Origin: CAWUEZ02 sp963921355
GTDB taxonomy: Bacteria; Pseudomonadota; Alphaproteobacteria; Thalassobaculales; Thalassobaculaceae
NCBI GenBank assembly: GCA_963921355.3
Contig: OZ001190.1
Span: 1,984,001 to 2,048,000, forward strand
Reading direction: 5' to 3'
Length of the DNA: 64,000 bases
Under the pieces are notes generated by a model. The model made no database searches, had not been told where the DNA came from, and saw only the letters and a program-made list of their open reading frames with translations. A program made the translations under genes and the position numbers. Shown here in pieces: positions 17,871 to 26,919 of this stretch. The first letter of the stretch is position 1. Every line of letters starts with the position of its first letter.

Positions 17871-19055
17871 TCACCCACTCCCCGCCAGATAACTCACCGC
17901 CGCATCGACGCCGCCGGCGCCGTGGGGAATGCCCTGGCGCTTGAGCTGCATCTCGACCGTCGCCAGGCTGCCGAGCAGCATCGGATCGTTCAGGTCGCCG
18001 AGGTGGCCGATCCGGAAGACCGTCCCGCGCAACCGGGCGAGACCGCCGCCCAGCGCCACGTTGCTCTCCTTCAGCACCTTGCCGCGGAAGGTGTCGGCGT
18101 CGAAGCCGTCAGGCATGCGGATCGCGGTCACCGAGTTCGACAGGGCCTGCAGATCGCGGCCGTACAGGGTCGGCCCGTTGCCGCGGCCCCAGGCCTGGAC
18201 CGCCAGGCGGGTCGCCTCGCCGAGCCGGGCATGGCGGGCGAACACGTTGTCCAGGCCCTCCTCCAAGAGCATCCGCAGGCCCTCGCGCATGGCGAAGAAC
18301 AGGTGGCTCGGCGCCGTGCCGGCGAACCGCAGCCGGCCGTTCTCCAGGGATTTGATGCCGTCCCAGTCGAAATACTTGCGCGGCAGGGTCGCGGTCTTGG
18401 TCGCTTCCATCGCGCGCTCGCTGACGGCGGAGATGCCGAGGCCGACCGGCAGCATCAGCCCTTTCTGCGAGCCGGCAACGGCGACATCGACCCCCCACTC
18501 GTCCATGCGCAAATCCATCGACGCCAGTGACGAAATCGTGTCGACCATGTACAGCGCCGGATGGCCGGAGGCCTTCAGCGCCTTGCCAACCGCCTCAACA
18601 TCGTGAGTCATGCCGGTCGAGGTCTCGTTATGCACCAGGCAGACCGCGCGGATGGTGTGGCCGGTATCGGCACGCAACCGCTCTTCGACCCGGCTCGGGT
18701 CGACCGCCCGGTCCCAGTCATTCTCGAGCGTCTCGACCTTGAGGCCCATGGCGGTCGCCATTTCGCCCCAGGATTCCGAGAACCGACCGGTCTCGCACAT
18801 CAGGATCGTATCGCCCGGCGAGCAGGTGTTGGTCATAGCCGCTTCCCACGAGCCGTGGCCCGAGGCGGAATAGACCATGATCTCGGCCTCGGTCTTCAGG
18901 ATCTTCGCCAGGTTGGCCTTGCACTCGAGCTGGATTTCCCAGAATTCCGGCGTCATGAAGTCGAGCGCCGGGCGGTGCATGGCCTGCAGGATCCGGTCCG
19001 GGATGTTGGTCGGGCCGGGAATGGCGAGGAACTGGCGACCGGGCTGGTGGCTCAT
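17871..19055 (-). CDS. Serine--glyoxylate / alanine--glyoxylate aminotransferase (class V, PLP)
   Basis: A 394-residue class V aminotransferase. The N-terminus FLAIPGPTNIPDRILQAM is diagnostic of the AGXT/SGAT group. The Asp and Lys of the PLP site are in YMVDTISSLASMDLRMDEWGVDVAVAGSQKGLMLP, where the Lys of SQKG forms the Schiff base. HNETSTGM contacts substrate and PLP. The C-terminal domain ends GHLGDLNDPMLLGSLATVEM. The likely reaction is transfer of an amino group from serine or alanine to glyoxylate, as in the serine cycle or photorespiration-like salvage. The formate-activating enzyme Fhs is encoded in the same window, but no other serine-cycle genes are adjacent. It is preceded three bases upstream by a DUF1330 gene. 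Confidence 0.9.
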   Translation of the reverse strand: MSHQPGRQFLAIPGPTNIPDRILQAMHRPALDFMTPEFWEIQLECKANLAKILKTEAEIMVYSASGHGSWEAAMTNTCSPGDTILMCETGRFSESWGEMATAMGLKVETLENDWDRAVDPSRVEERLRADTGHTIRAVCLVHNETSTGMTHDVEAVGKALKASGHPALYMVDTISSLASMDLRMDEWGVDVAVAGSQKGLMLPVGLGISAVSERAMEATKTATLPRKYFDWDGIKSLENGRLRFAGTAPSHLFFAMREGLRMLLEEGLDNVFARHARLGEATRLAVQAWGRGNGPTLYGRDLQALSNSVTAIRMPDGFDADTFRGKVLKESNVALGGGLARLRGTVFRIGHLGDLNDPMLLGSLATVEMQLKRQGIPHGAGGVDAAVSYLAGSG

Positions 19056-19058
19056 GGC

Positions 19059-19352
19059 TTATTCGATCCCTTCGACCAGAACCGCATTGGCCCGGCTGGC
19101 GGCGAGGCGCATCGCCTTCGGACCGGCATATTCCTCGCTGTCGTACCAGGCCTTGGCCTGGGCGTAGCTCGGGAACTTCAGCACCACCATGCGGCCGAGC
19201 GGCTCATCGCCTTCCAGGCGCTCGAAATCGCCGCCGCGCACCAGATACTCGCCGCCATACTGCTTGATCGTGGCGGGCACCACTGCCCGGTACTTCTCGA
19301 AGGCTTCCGGGTCCTGCACGTCAACCTGCACAATCACGTAGCCGTAGGCCAT
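19059..19352 (-). CDS. DUF1330 family protein
   Basis: A 97-residue ferredoxin-like (dimeric alpha-beta barrel) protein. The family pattern is clear: GYVIVQVDVQDPEAFEKYRAVVPATIKQYGGEYLVRGG, then RMVVLKFPSYAQAKAWYDSEEYAGPKAMRLAAS. Its biochemical role is not established; DUF1330 genes often travel with catabolic enzymes. The stop is three bases before the aminotransferase start, so the two form an operon with this gene first. Start at ATG 19352 with GGGAGAACGAC upstream. Confidence 0.87.
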   Translation of the reverse strand: MAYGYVIVQVDVQDPEAFEKYRAVVPATIKQYGGEYLVRGGDFERLEGDEPLGRMVVLKFPSYAQAKAWYDSEEYAGPKAMRLAASRANAVLVEGIE

Positions 19353-19508
19353 GTCGTTCTCCCTCGTTTCCGCGTGCCCTGTTGCGCGCCAGTCTGGCGC
19401 GATCAACCGGCAAAAGCGCGCAAGAATGTCTCATGGATCCATGAGCGAGGTTTGTCGATGGCCCACATCGGCGTGGTAGCCTTTCCGGATCGCGAAGGGA
19501 GGGCAGCT

Positions 19509-19829
19509 ATGACCGAACCGGCCGGCGAGGGTGAAATTCTGCTCACCGTCATGCTGAAGCACCAACAGGACAAGAACCTCGGCGAGATCAACGCGAAGCT
19601 GGAAGCGACCGGCTTCTGGAAAAAGTTCCCACCCGACGGCATCGAGGTGGTGTCCTGGTACGTGATGATGGGCATCGGCCAGGTCGTGACCCTGAAGGTC
19701 CCCGGCCACCGGTTGCGCGACGTCAACCTGGCGCTCGAGCAGGCGGCCTGGGGGGCGTTCGAAACCGAGTTCCATCCGACCTACGACTTCCGCCCGGTCT
19801 GGGACGGCATCAAGGCCCGCCAGACCTGA
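19509..19829 (+). CDS. Conserved hypothetical protein, alpha/beta, about 106 residues
   Basis: I do not recognise the family. The protein has an alternating pattern: a strand (ILLTVMLKHQ), a helix (NLGEINAKLEATGFWKKF), a strand with GIEVVSWYVMMGIGQVVTLKV, then a helix (DVNLALEQAAWGAFETEF). This order resembles dimeric alpha-beta barrel proteins. The start at ATG 19509 has GGGAGGGCAGCT upstream; an in-frame ATG at 19458 would add 17 residues. Its gene is convergent with the dienelactone hydrolase and divergent from DUF1330. No signal peptide or membrane segment. Confidence 0.72.
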   Translation: MTEPAGEGEILLTVMLKHQQDKNLGEINAKLEATGFWKKFPPDGIEVVSWYVMMGIGQVVTLKVPGHRLRDVNLALEQAAWGAFETEFHPTYDFRPVWDGIKARQT

Positions 19830-19832
19830 TCG

Positions 19833-20573
19833 CTACTGACCGAGGGTGCTGGCCAGGAAGTCCTGGAACGCCGACCAGGACTGACGGTCCGCGACCTCGC
19901 GATAGCGTTTTGAGCCGAACACCGTGAAGGCGTGCGGGGCGCCGGAATAGACCTGGATCTCGTAGGCCACACCGGCGGCCTCCAGCTCGGAGGAGAGGTC
20001 GGCCACCTGGGAGATCGGGATCGCCGCGTCGGCGCCGCCATGGGCGACCAGGATCGGCGCAGTGTCGGCCGGATAGCTCTGGCCCGCCGGGGTGGCGAGG
20101 CCGCCGTGGAAGGTGGTGTAGTCGGCGACGTTCGACGCTTTGCCGGAGCGGGCCAGTTCCAGCGTCGCCGCCCCGCCGAAGCAGTACCCCATGACGACGG
20201 CGGTCTGGTCGCTCGCCTTGCGGGCCTCGGCGAGGCCACCGAGGATCAGCGCGCGCATGCGCTCGCGGTTCTTGTACAGCTTGCCGGTCTCGGCCTTTTT
20301 GGCACCGGTTTCGACCGGCCGGTTACCCTTGCCGTAGAGGTCGACTGCAAAGGCGTCGTAGCCCATCTCGGCCAGCATGTCGGCCCGCTTGACCTCGTAA
20401 TCGGTCAGCCCGTCCCAGTCGTGGATGATCAGGACCAGGCCTTTCGAGGCTCCGCTGGCCTCCGCCCGGTAGCCGGCGAAAGCCTCGCCATCGACCGTGT
20501 AATCGACGGCGTCTCCGGCAAGGGCGGTGAGCGGGGCGAGCAGGAAGGCGGCGGCAACGGCGAGGGTTCTCAT
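19833..20573 (-). CDS. Dienelactone hydrolase family protein, exported
   Basis: A 246-residue alpha/beta hydrolase with an N-terminal signal peptide (RTLAVAAAFLLAPLTALAG), so it is likely periplasmic. The nucleophile elbow is GYCFGG, giving Cys as nucleophile as in DLH-type enzymes. The acid and His follow in ILVAHGGADAAIPISQV and YSGAPHAFTVFG. Periplasmic DLH-like proteins are common in proteobacteria and are of uncertain substrate (ester or lactone). It ends only a few bases from the convergent small gene at 19829. Confidence 0.88.
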   Translation of the reverse strand: MRTLAVAAAFLLAPLTALAGDAVDYTVDGEAFAGYRAEASGASKGLVLIIHDWDGLTDYEVKRADMLAEMGYDAFAVDLYGKGNRPVETGAKKAETGKLYKNRERMRALILGGLAEARKASDQTAVVMGYCFGGAATLELARSGKASNVADYTTFHGGLATPAGQSYPADTAPILVAHGGADAAIPISQVADLSSELEAAGVAYEIQVYSGAPHAFTVFGSKRYREVADRQSWSAFQDFLASTLGQ

Positions 20574-20606
20574 GGTCGACCTCCTATCGGTGCAGTCGAA
20601 TATTCT

Positions 20607-20723
20607 AGTGGTCTAATCGAAACGTTTGGTACCCAAACGTTTCGTGAATCAGCCCACATACTAAACACCGTGGTGTGGCGATTCACCGAACGGATGGGAG
20701 TCATCCGTTCGGATCGCACCACT
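20607..20723 (+). repeat. Family D element, copy 1 (117 bp)
   Basis: A 117-base palindromic element between the dienelactone hydrolase and nadE starts. It begins AGTGGTCTAATCG and ends CGGATCGCACCACT, so the termini form an inverted repeat. Internal hairpins are AACGTTTGGTACCCAAACGTT and a second one in CGAACGGATG...CATCCGTTCG. The copy at 38474-38590 has the same orientation and exactly the same length, with scattered substitutions. The conserved ends and length suggest a mobile MITE- or REP-like unit; it also separates two divergent promoters. Confidence 0.85.
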
Positions 20724-20788
20724 GGGCGCGCAGAGGGGCGTGAACCGTCGCATTGCCGTGTGCTGCCGGGCGCGCTAACTGTGTCGCC

Positions 20789-22480
20789 ATGACAGATCAG
20801 CTCACCATCACCCTGGCCCAGCTCAACCCCCGGGTCGGCGATGTCGACGGCAACCTGGCCAAGCTGCGCGCTGTGCGGGCCGAAGCGGCCGAGGCCGGAT
20901 CCGACCTCATCGTCACGGCCGAGCTCTACGCCTGCGGCTACCCGCCCGAGGATCTGGTTCTGAAGCCGATGTTCGTGGCCGCCTGCCGGGACGCGATCGA
21001 GGAGCTGGCGGCGGAAACCGCCGATGGCGGACCGGCCGTGCTGGTCGGCGCGCCCTGGGCCGAGGACGGCCGGCTGTACAACGCCATGGTGCTGCTCGAC
21101 GCCGGCCGGGTGCAGGCGACGCGCTTCAAGGTCGACCTGCCGAACTATGGCGTCTTCGACGAGAAACGGGTGTTCGATGTCGGCCCGTTGCCGGGTCCGG
21201 TGGACGTCCGCGGGGTGCGGATCGGCGTGCCGATCTGTGAGGATATCTGGAGTGCGGACGTCGTCGAGTGCGTCGGCGAGACCGGCGGCGAAATCCTGCT
21301 GGTCGCCAACGGCTCGCCGTTCGACGAGCAGAAGCGCGACAACCGCCTGCAGCATGCGACCGCCCGGGTCGTCGAGAGCGGCCTGCCGATGGTCTACCTC
21401 AACCAGGTCGGCGGCCAGGACGAGCTGGTGTTCGACGGCGCGTCCTTCGTTATGAACGCCGACCGGACGATCGCGGCCCACTTGCCGGCTTGGGAGGAGG
21501 CGGTGGTCACCACCCGCTGGACCCGCGGCGAGGGCGGCTGGGTCTGCGCGCCGGGTCCGGTGACGGAGCCGAAGACCGGGCTCGAGGCGACCTACCGGGC
21601 GATGGTCGTCGGCTTGCGCGACTATGTCACCAAGAACGGCTTTCCCGGCGTCATCCTGGGCCTGTCCGGCGGCATCGACAGCGCCCTGTCGGCGGCGGTG
21701 GCGGTCGACGCGCTCGGCCCCGAGAAGGTCCGCTGCGTGATGATGCCGTCACCCTATACCAGCGCCCACAGCCTGGAGGACGCGGCGGCGGCCGCCGAAC
21801 TGATGGGCGTCGACTACACAACCATCAACATCGGGCCGGCGATGCAGGCCTTCGAGACCATGCTGGCCGACCCGTTCGCCGGCACCAACAGCGACATCAC
21901 CGAGGAGAACGTGCAGGCGCGCTCGCGTGGCATCACGCTGATGGCGCTCTCCAACAAGTTCGGCCACATGGTGCTGTCGACCGGCAACAAGTCCGAGATG
22001 TCGGTCGGCTATGCCACCCTCTACGGCGACATGTGCGGCGGCTATTCGGTGCTGAAGGACGTCTACAAGACCACCGTCTTCGAGCTCTGCCGCTGGCGCA
22101 ACGCGACCAGACCGGCGGATACGCTCGGCCCGGACGGGCCGGTGATGCCCGAGCGCATCATCACCAAGCCGCCGTCGGCGGAATTGCGCCCGGACCAGAA
22201 GGACGAGGACAGCCTGCCGCCCTATCCGGTGCTGGACGCCATCCTGTCGGAACTGATCGAGAACGAGACCCCGGTCGCCGATATCGTCGACAAGGGCTTC
22301 GACGTCGACACCGTGCTCCGGGTCTGGCGCCTGCTGGACCGCGCGGAGTACAAGCGCCGCCAGGCGCCGCCGGGCGTGAAGCTGACCAGCCGGTCGTTCG
22401 GCAAGGACCGGCGTTACCCGATCACCAACGCTTTTGTCGGGGTCTACCGGCCGAGGACCCCGCGCCAGGCGGCCGAGTAG
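20789..22480 (+). CDS. nadE: Glutamine-dependent NAD+ synthetase
   Basis: A 563-residue two-domain enzyme that forms NAD from nicotinate adenine dinucleotide, ATP and glutamine. The N-terminal nitrilase-like glutaminase has its Glu, Lys and Cys in TAELYACGYPPEDL, TRFKVDLPNYGVFDE and GVPICEDIW. The C-terminal synthetase domain has the P-loop GLSGGIDSAL, then LSTGNKSEMSVGYATLYGD, as in ammonia-channelling NadE enzymes. The ATG at 20789 follows the 117-base family D repeat. It is probably a stand-alone gene or in an operon with gltX, which starts 46 bases later. Confidence 0.95.
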   Translation: MTDQLTITLAQLNPRVGDVDGNLAKLRAVRAEAAEAGSDLIVTAELYACGYPPEDLVLKPMFVAACRDAIEELAAETADGGPAVLVGAPWAEDGRLYNAMVLLDAGRVQATRFKVDLPNYGVFDEKRVFDVGPLPGPVDVRGVRIGVPICEDIWSADVVECVGETGGEILLVANGSPFDEQKRDNRLQHATARVVESGLPMVYLNQVGGQDELVFDGASFVMNADRTIAAHLPAWEEAVVTTRWTRGEGGWVCAPGPVTEPKTGLEATYRAMVVGLRDYVTKNGFPGVILGLSGGIDSALSAAVAVDALGPEKVRCVMMPSPYTSAHSLEDAAAAAELMGVDYTTINIGPAMQAFETMLADPFAGTNSDITEENVQARSRGITLMALSNKFGHMVLSTGNKSEMSVGYATLYGDMCGGYSVLKDVYKTTVFELCRWRNATRPADTLGPDGPVMPERIITKPPSAELRPDQKDEDSLPPYPVLDAILSELIENETPVADIVDKGFDVDTVLRVWRLLDRAEYKRRQAPPGVKLTSRSFGKDRRYPITNAFVGVYRPRTPRQAAE

Positions 22481-22526
22481 CCCGCCGCCGCATTCAGACC
22501 CGCAGATCGGAGTTCAGGATTCCGCG

Positions 22527-23867
22527 ATGACCGTTCTCGTCCGTTTCGCGCCGAGCCCGACCGGCCGGCTGCATGTCGGCAACACCCGCCAGGCCCTGGT
22601 CAACTGGCTGTTCGCCCGGGCCCATGGCGGCCAGTTCCTGCTGCGGCTCGACGATACCGACACCGAGCGCTCGACGCAGGCCTATGCCGAAGGGATCGAG
22701 ACCGACCTCACCTGGCTCGGCCTGGACTGGGACCGGTTCGCCCGCCAGTCCGACCGCCTGGAGCGGTACGACGCGGCGGCCGAACGGTTGAAGGCCGACG
22801 GCCGGCTGTACCCCTGCTACGAGACCGAGGAGGAGTTGGGGCTCAAGCGCAAGGCGCTGCTGTCGTCCGGTAAGCCGCCGGTTTATGACCGCGCGGCGCT
22901 GGCCCTGAGCGATGCCGAGCGGGCCGAGAAGGAGGCCGCCGGTTTGACGCCGCACTGGCGCTTCAAGCTCGAGCACGAGACCGTCGCCTGGACCGATCTG
23001 GTGCGCGGTGACAGCCGCCAGGACATGGCCTCGCAGTCGGATCCGGTGCTGCTGCGGGCCGACGGCCGGCCGATCTACACGCTGGCCTCGGTGGTCGACG
23101 ACATCGAGCTCGGCGTCACCCACATCCTGCGCGGCGAGGACCACGTCACCAACTCGGCGGCCCAGATCCAGCTGTTTCGCGCCCTCGGCGCCGAACCGCC
23201 GGAAATGGGGCACCTGTCGCTGATCGTCGACGCCGAAGGCAAGGGCCTGTCAAAGCGGCTCGGCAGCCTCAGCCTCGAGGCGCTGCGCGCCGACGGGTTG
23301 GAGGCGATGGCGGTGACGTCGCTGCTCGCCGGTCTCGGCACCAACGAAACGGTGGTGGCGACCGCCCTCGACCAGCTGGTCGCCGGCTTCGACATCGCCC
23401 GTTACGGCCGCGCCACGCCGCGCTTCGACCCGGCGGACCTGTTCTCGATGAACGCCAAGGTCCTGCACGAGATGCCGTACCGCACCGTGTCTGACCGGCT
23501 GGCGGCGCTGGGGGTCGGCGGCGGCGAGGCCTTCTGGCTGGCGGTGCGCGGCAACCTCGACAAGCTGAGCGACGCGGTCGACTGGTGGCAGGTGGTCGAC
23601 GGGCCCCTGGACCCGGTGATCCTGGCTGAGGATGCGGAGTTTTGTGCAGCCGCCGCCGCGGGTCTTCCCGACGGCGCACCGACCGCCGAAACCTGGGGGA
23701 TCTGGACCGGGGCGCTGAAGCAGCAGACCAGGCGCAAGGGCAAGGCGCTGTTCATGCCGCTGCGCCGGGCGCTGACAGGACGTGAGCGTGGACCGGAGCT
23801 GGGGGATCTGTTACCTCTGCTCGGCCGCGACAGGATCACCGCCCGCCTGCGCGGAGAACACGCCTAG
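22527..23867 (+). CDS. gltX: Glutamyl-tRNA synthetase (short form)
   Basis: A class I aminoacyl-tRNA synthetase of 446 residues that charges glutamate. The HIGH-like motif is in RFAPSPTGRLHVGN and the KMSKS-like motif is GKGLSKRLG. LRGEDHVTNSAAQIQLFRALGA is the usual conserved block between them. The length fits the shorter of the two GluRS types that many alphaproteobacteria carry, one of which can serve tRNA-Gln; a second gltX is not in this window. Start ATG 22527. cysS follows on the same strand, a common alphaproteobacterial arrangement. Confidence 0.93.
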   Translation: MTVLVRFAPSPTGRLHVGNTRQALVNWLFARAHGGQFLLRLDDTDTERSTQAYAEGIETDLTWLGLDWDRFARQSDRLERYDAAAERLKADGRLYPCYETEEELGLKRKALLSSGKPPVYDRAALALSDAERAEKEAAGLTPHWRFKLEHETVAWTDLVRGDSRQDMASQSDPVLLRADGRPIYTLASVVDDIELGVTHILRGEDHVTNSAAQIQLFRALGAEPPEMGHLSLIVDAEGKGLSKRLGSLSLEALRADGLEAMAVTSLLAGLGTNETVVATALDQLVAGFDIARYGRATPRFDPADLFSMNAKVLHEMPYRTVSDRLAALGVGGGEAFWLAVRGNLDKLSDAVDWWQVVDGPLDPVILAEDAEFCAAAAAGLPDGAPTAETWGIWTGALKQQTRRKGKALFMPLRRALTGRERGPELGDLLPLLGRDRITARLRGEHA

Positions 23868-24028
23868 GGGTGTTGGAATCAGGGTGTTGGAGAAGGTCAT
23901 GTTCGCGCGCCGCCCGCTGACATCGATTGGCATCGCGCTCTACACGACGGCCGAGGTCTGTCGCTGATCAGACGTGCGCGCACTCTGCGCTGAACCCTGA
24001 CTGCGACATGTCCCTCGGAGTTCCGATC

Positions 24029-25402
24029 ATGGACCTGAAAATCACGAATACCCTGTCGCGGGAGAAGGAGGTCTTCTCCCCGCTCGACCCCGCCAACATC
24101 CGGCTCTATGTCTGCGGTCCGACGGTCTACGACTACGCCCATGTCGGCAACGCCCGGCCGGCGGTGGTCTTCGATGTTCTGGCCCGGCTGCTGCGCCGGC
24201 TCTACCCGCGCGTGACCTACGTCTCGAACATCACCGATATCGAGGACAAGATCATCGACCGCGCCAAGGAAAGCGGCGAGACGATCGAGAGCCTGACCGA
24301 GCGGACCGCCGCGCTGTACAACCAGGACATGGCGACGATCGGCGTGCTGCCGCCGGACATCCAGCCGCGGGCGACCGGCCATGTGCCGCAGATGGTGGCG
24401 ATGATCGAGCGCTTGATCGAGCGCGGCCACGCCTATGCCGCTGACGGCCATGTGCTGTTCAACGTACCGTCGATGGCGGAGTACGGCCGGCTGTCGCGCC
24501 GGGACCGCGACGAACTGATCGCGGGTGCCCGGGTCGAGGTCGCCTCCTACAAGCGCGATCCGGCTGATTTCGTGCTGTGGAAGCCGAGCACCGACGACCA
24601 GCCGGGCTGGGACAGCCCCTGGGGCCGGGGCCGGCCGGGCTGGCACATCGAGTGCTCGGCTATGTCGGCCGAGCATCTCGGCGAGGTGTTCGACATCCAT
24701 GGCGGCGGGCTCGACCTGATCTTCCCGCACCACGAAAACGAGATCGCCCAGAGCCGCTGCGCCCATGGCCACGACCGCATGGCGGCCTACTGGATGCACA
24801 ACGGTTTCGTGACGGTCGAGGGCGAGAAGATGTCGAAGTCGCTCGGCAACTTCTACACCGTCCACGACTTGCTGGCGGACTGGCCGGGCGAGGCCATCCG
24901 GCTGCTGCTGCTGTCGGCCCACTACCGCCAGCCGCTCGACTTTTCCCAGGCCGGCCTGCGTGAGGCACGGGCGCAGTTGGACCGGCTCTATCAGGCGCTG
25001 CGCGGAGCCGCGGACGTGGCGGTCGATGCCGAAGCGGCGGTCCCGGCGGACGTGCTGGCGGCGTTGTGCGACGACCTCAACACCCCGCTGGCGATCGCCG
25101 GCCTGCATGAGGCGGCCGGGCGGCTGAACCGGGCGACGGACGCCGCGGACCGGGCGGCTGCCAAGGCCGACCTGCTGGCCGGCGGCCTGGTTCTCGGCCT
25201 ACTGAAGCGTGATCCCGAGGTCTGGTTCCAGGGCGGGGCGGCGGAGGATGCCGGCGAGATCGAAGCGCTGATCGCCGCCCGTACCGACGCCCGCAAGGCC
25301 CGCGACTTCGCCGAGGCCGACCGGATCCGCGACCTGCTGAAGGACCAGGGGATCGAACTCGAAGACGGCTCCGGCGGCACCACCTGGAAACGGGCCAATT
25401 AG
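24029..25402 (+). CDS. cysS: Cysteinyl-tRNA synthetase
   Basis: A 457-residue class I synthetase. The first Zn-binding Cys and the HIGH motif are in LYVCGPTVYDYAHVGNARP. GWHIECSAMS contributes the second Cys, and DLIFPHHENEIAQS the zinc-ligand His and the following Glu. KMSKS reads EKMSKSLGNF. ATG 24029 is supported by CGGAG eight bases upstream; an in-frame ATG at 24008 is possible. The 160 bases between gltX and this start hold no recognisable feature. Confidence 0.95.
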   Translation: MDLKITNTLSREKEVFSPLDPANIRLYVCGPTVYDYAHVGNARPAVVFDVLARLLRRLYPRVTYVSNITDIEDKIIDRAKESGETIESLTERTAALYNQDMATIGVLPPDIQPRATGHVPQMVAMIERLIERGHAYAADGHVLFNVPSMAEYGRLSRRDRDELIAGARVEVASYKRDPADFVLWKPSTDDQPGWDSPWGRGRPGWHIECSAMSAEHLGEVFDIHGGGLDLIFPHHENEIAQSRCAHGHDRMAAYWMHNGFVTVEGEKMSKSLGNFYTVHDLLADWPGEAIRLLLLSAHYRQPLDFSQAGLREARAQLDRLYQALRGAADVAVDAEAAVPADVLAALCDDLNTPLAIAGLHEAAGRLNRATDAADRAAAKADLLAGGLVLGLLKRDPEVWFQGGAAEDAGEIEALIAARTDARKARDFAEADRIRDLLKDQGIELEDGSGGTTWKRAN

Positions 25403-25423
25403 CCGAACTCGTCCTGAGCAGGC

Positions 25424-25453
25424 CCCCGCCCCGGATTTAATCCGGGGACGGGA
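25424..25453. repeat. Short palindrome, CCCCGGATTTAATCCGGGG
   Basis: A GC-rich inverted repeat with an ATTTAAT centre, just beyond the cysS stop. The same core recurs near 31974-31992 and 32080-32098. It could form a small terminator-like hairpin, although no T-run follows. Confidence 0.55.
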
Positions 25454-25471
25454 AGTGAGGAATTGAACAGC

Positions 25472-25562
25472 GCCCTTCGACACGGGCCATTCGGCCCTGC
25501 TCAGGGCGAGGTCAAACAACCAACCTCGCCCTGAGCAGGAGCGAAGCGACGTGTCGAAGGGC
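25472..25562. repeat. Family B palindromic element, copy 2
   Basis: A 91-base hairpin with the same termini as the copy at 15891-15987 (GCCCTTCGACACG ... CGTGTCGAAGGGC) and the same inner CTGCTCAGGGCGAGGT / ACCTCGCCCTGAGCAG stem. It lies between cysS and the dehydrogenase gene. Confidence 0.82.
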
Positions 25563-25629
25563 GGCTTGCATGCTTCGGGCCGCCGCCGCACCATCTCCCC
25601 GCTCCACCATTCCCCGAAGCGAGAGTCCC

Positions 25630-26646
25630 GTGGCCGAGTACACCATCCTCACACCGGATGCGCAGCACGATGACGGCCATGCCGTCGAGCGCGAGATCGC
25701 CGGCGACGGCGTCGAGTTCCTGCGCTTCAGTACCGACGATCCCGCCGCCATTCCCGACGACGTCTGGGCCCAGGCCGACGGTCTGCTGGTCTGGCACATG
25801 ATGCCGATCGATCAGCGTGTGATCTCCCGGCTGGCGAACTGCCGGATCATCGTGCGCTGCGGCGTCGGGTTCGACCATATCGACCTGGCGGCCTGCGGCG
25901 CGGCCGGCGTCCCCGTCTCCAACACCCCGGACTACGGCACCAATGAGGTCGCCGACCACGCGATCGCCCTGATGCTTGCGTTCGCGCGCGGTCTGCCGGC
26001 CTATCATCGGACCCTGACGGCCGACCCTGTGGGGAACTTCCACTGGCGTCATGGTGAGCCGCGGCGGATCCGCCACCGCACCTTCGGCGTGGTCGGTTTC
26101 GGACGCATCGGCACTGCCGCAGCACTCAGGGCCAAGGCCTTTGGCATGCATGTCGTGGGCTACGACAAATACGCACCGCGCGGTCAGGAGATCGCACTCG
26201 AGATCGAGCGGGTGGAGAGCCTGGAAGATCTGCTGGAGCGTCCCGATGTGGTCAGCCTGCACACGCCGCTGACGGACGAGACCCGCGGCATGATCGACAC
26301 GGCAGCGCTCCGGCGCATGAAACGCGACGCGATCCTGATCAACACCGCGCGCGGGGCGATCGTCGATACCGCGGCGTTGCTCGAAGCCTTGCGGGGCGAC
26401 GAGATCGCGGCGGCCGGACTGGACGTGCTGCCGGTGGAACCGGCCGGCCTCGACGACCCGCTGGTCGCCGCCTTTGCCGAGCAGCCGGACTGGCTAAGCG
26501 ACCGGCTGATCCTGACGCCGCACGCCGCCTTCAACAGCCCCGACGGCCGATACGATGCGCGCGCCAACGCCGCCAAGACGCTGATGCGCTACCTCAGCAC
26601 CGGCGAGCTCTGGAACTGCGTGAACGGGGAACTCCTGGCGCGGTAA
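25630..26646 (+). CDS. D-isomer-specific 2-hydroxyacid dehydrogenase (CtBP-like)
   Basis: A 338-residue NAD-dependent dehydrogenase. The Rossmann motif is VVGFGRIGTAAALRAKAFGM. The catalytic Arg is in INTARGAIVDTAALLEAL, Glu in GLDVLPVEPAG and His in LTPHAAFNSPDG. The C-terminal GELWNCVNGELL tail matches the CtBP-like phosphoglycerate-dehydrogenase relatives. The GTG at 25630 is used as start because upstream in-frame sequence overlaps the family B repeat. Possible substrates include a 2-keto acid or hydroxypyruvate; not assignable more precisely. Confidence 0.87.
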   Translation: MAEYTILTPDAQHDDGHAVEREIAGDGVEFLRFSTDDPAAIPDDVWAQADGLLVWHMMPIDQRVISRLANCRIIVRCGVGFDHIDLAACGAAGVPVSNTPDYGTNEVADHAIALMLAFARGLPAYHRTLTADPVGNFHWRHGEPRRIRHRTFGVVGFGRIGTAAALRAKAFGMHVVGYDKYAPRGQEIALEIERVESLEDLLERPDVVSLHTPLTDETRGMIDTAALRRMKRDAILINTARGAIVDTAALLEALRGDEIAAAGLDVLPVEPAGLDDPLVAAFAEQPDWLSDRLILTPHAAFNSPDGRYDARANAAKTLMRYLSTGELWNCVNGELLAR

Positions 26647-26649
26647 GGC

Positions 26650-26905
26650 CGCCCTTCGTCGAGATCCCGGCCGTCGCGCTGCTCCGCCGGGATGACGGGA
26701 GAGGGGTTGCCTCTGATCGTCATCCCGGTTCGGCCGCCAGGCCGAGACCGGGACCTCGTTTGGCTGAGCTCTTGTCTCCCCGCTTCCCGGCCTCGAACCG
26801 GGACCCAGAGTAACGCGCGCTGGACCGCTGCAGACTAGCCTGTTGCGCTCCAGCACGTTGATGTCTGGGTCCCGGGGCAAGCCCGGGAAGTGCAAGAGGA
26901 TTGGG
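26650..26905. repeat. Mosaic of family C and family A repeat pieces
   Basis: This 270-base gap between convergent genes is repeat mosaic. 26664-26755 carries two CATCCCGG / CCGGGATG arms (family C). 26785-26893 carries a half-copy of the family A element, with CTTCCCGGCCTCGAACCGGGACC at one end and CGCTCCAGCACGTTGATGTC near the other. A family B stub, GTGTCGAAGGGC, follows at about 26907. No coding potential seen. Confidence 0.72.
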
Positions 26906-26919
26906 GGTGTCGAAGGGCG

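Noticed and set aside
18561..19508. Long plus-strand open frame opposite the aminotransferase and DUF1330 genes
   Set aside because: It is the antisense shadow of GC-rich genes; only its last part, from 19509, has coding features and a ribosome-binding site.
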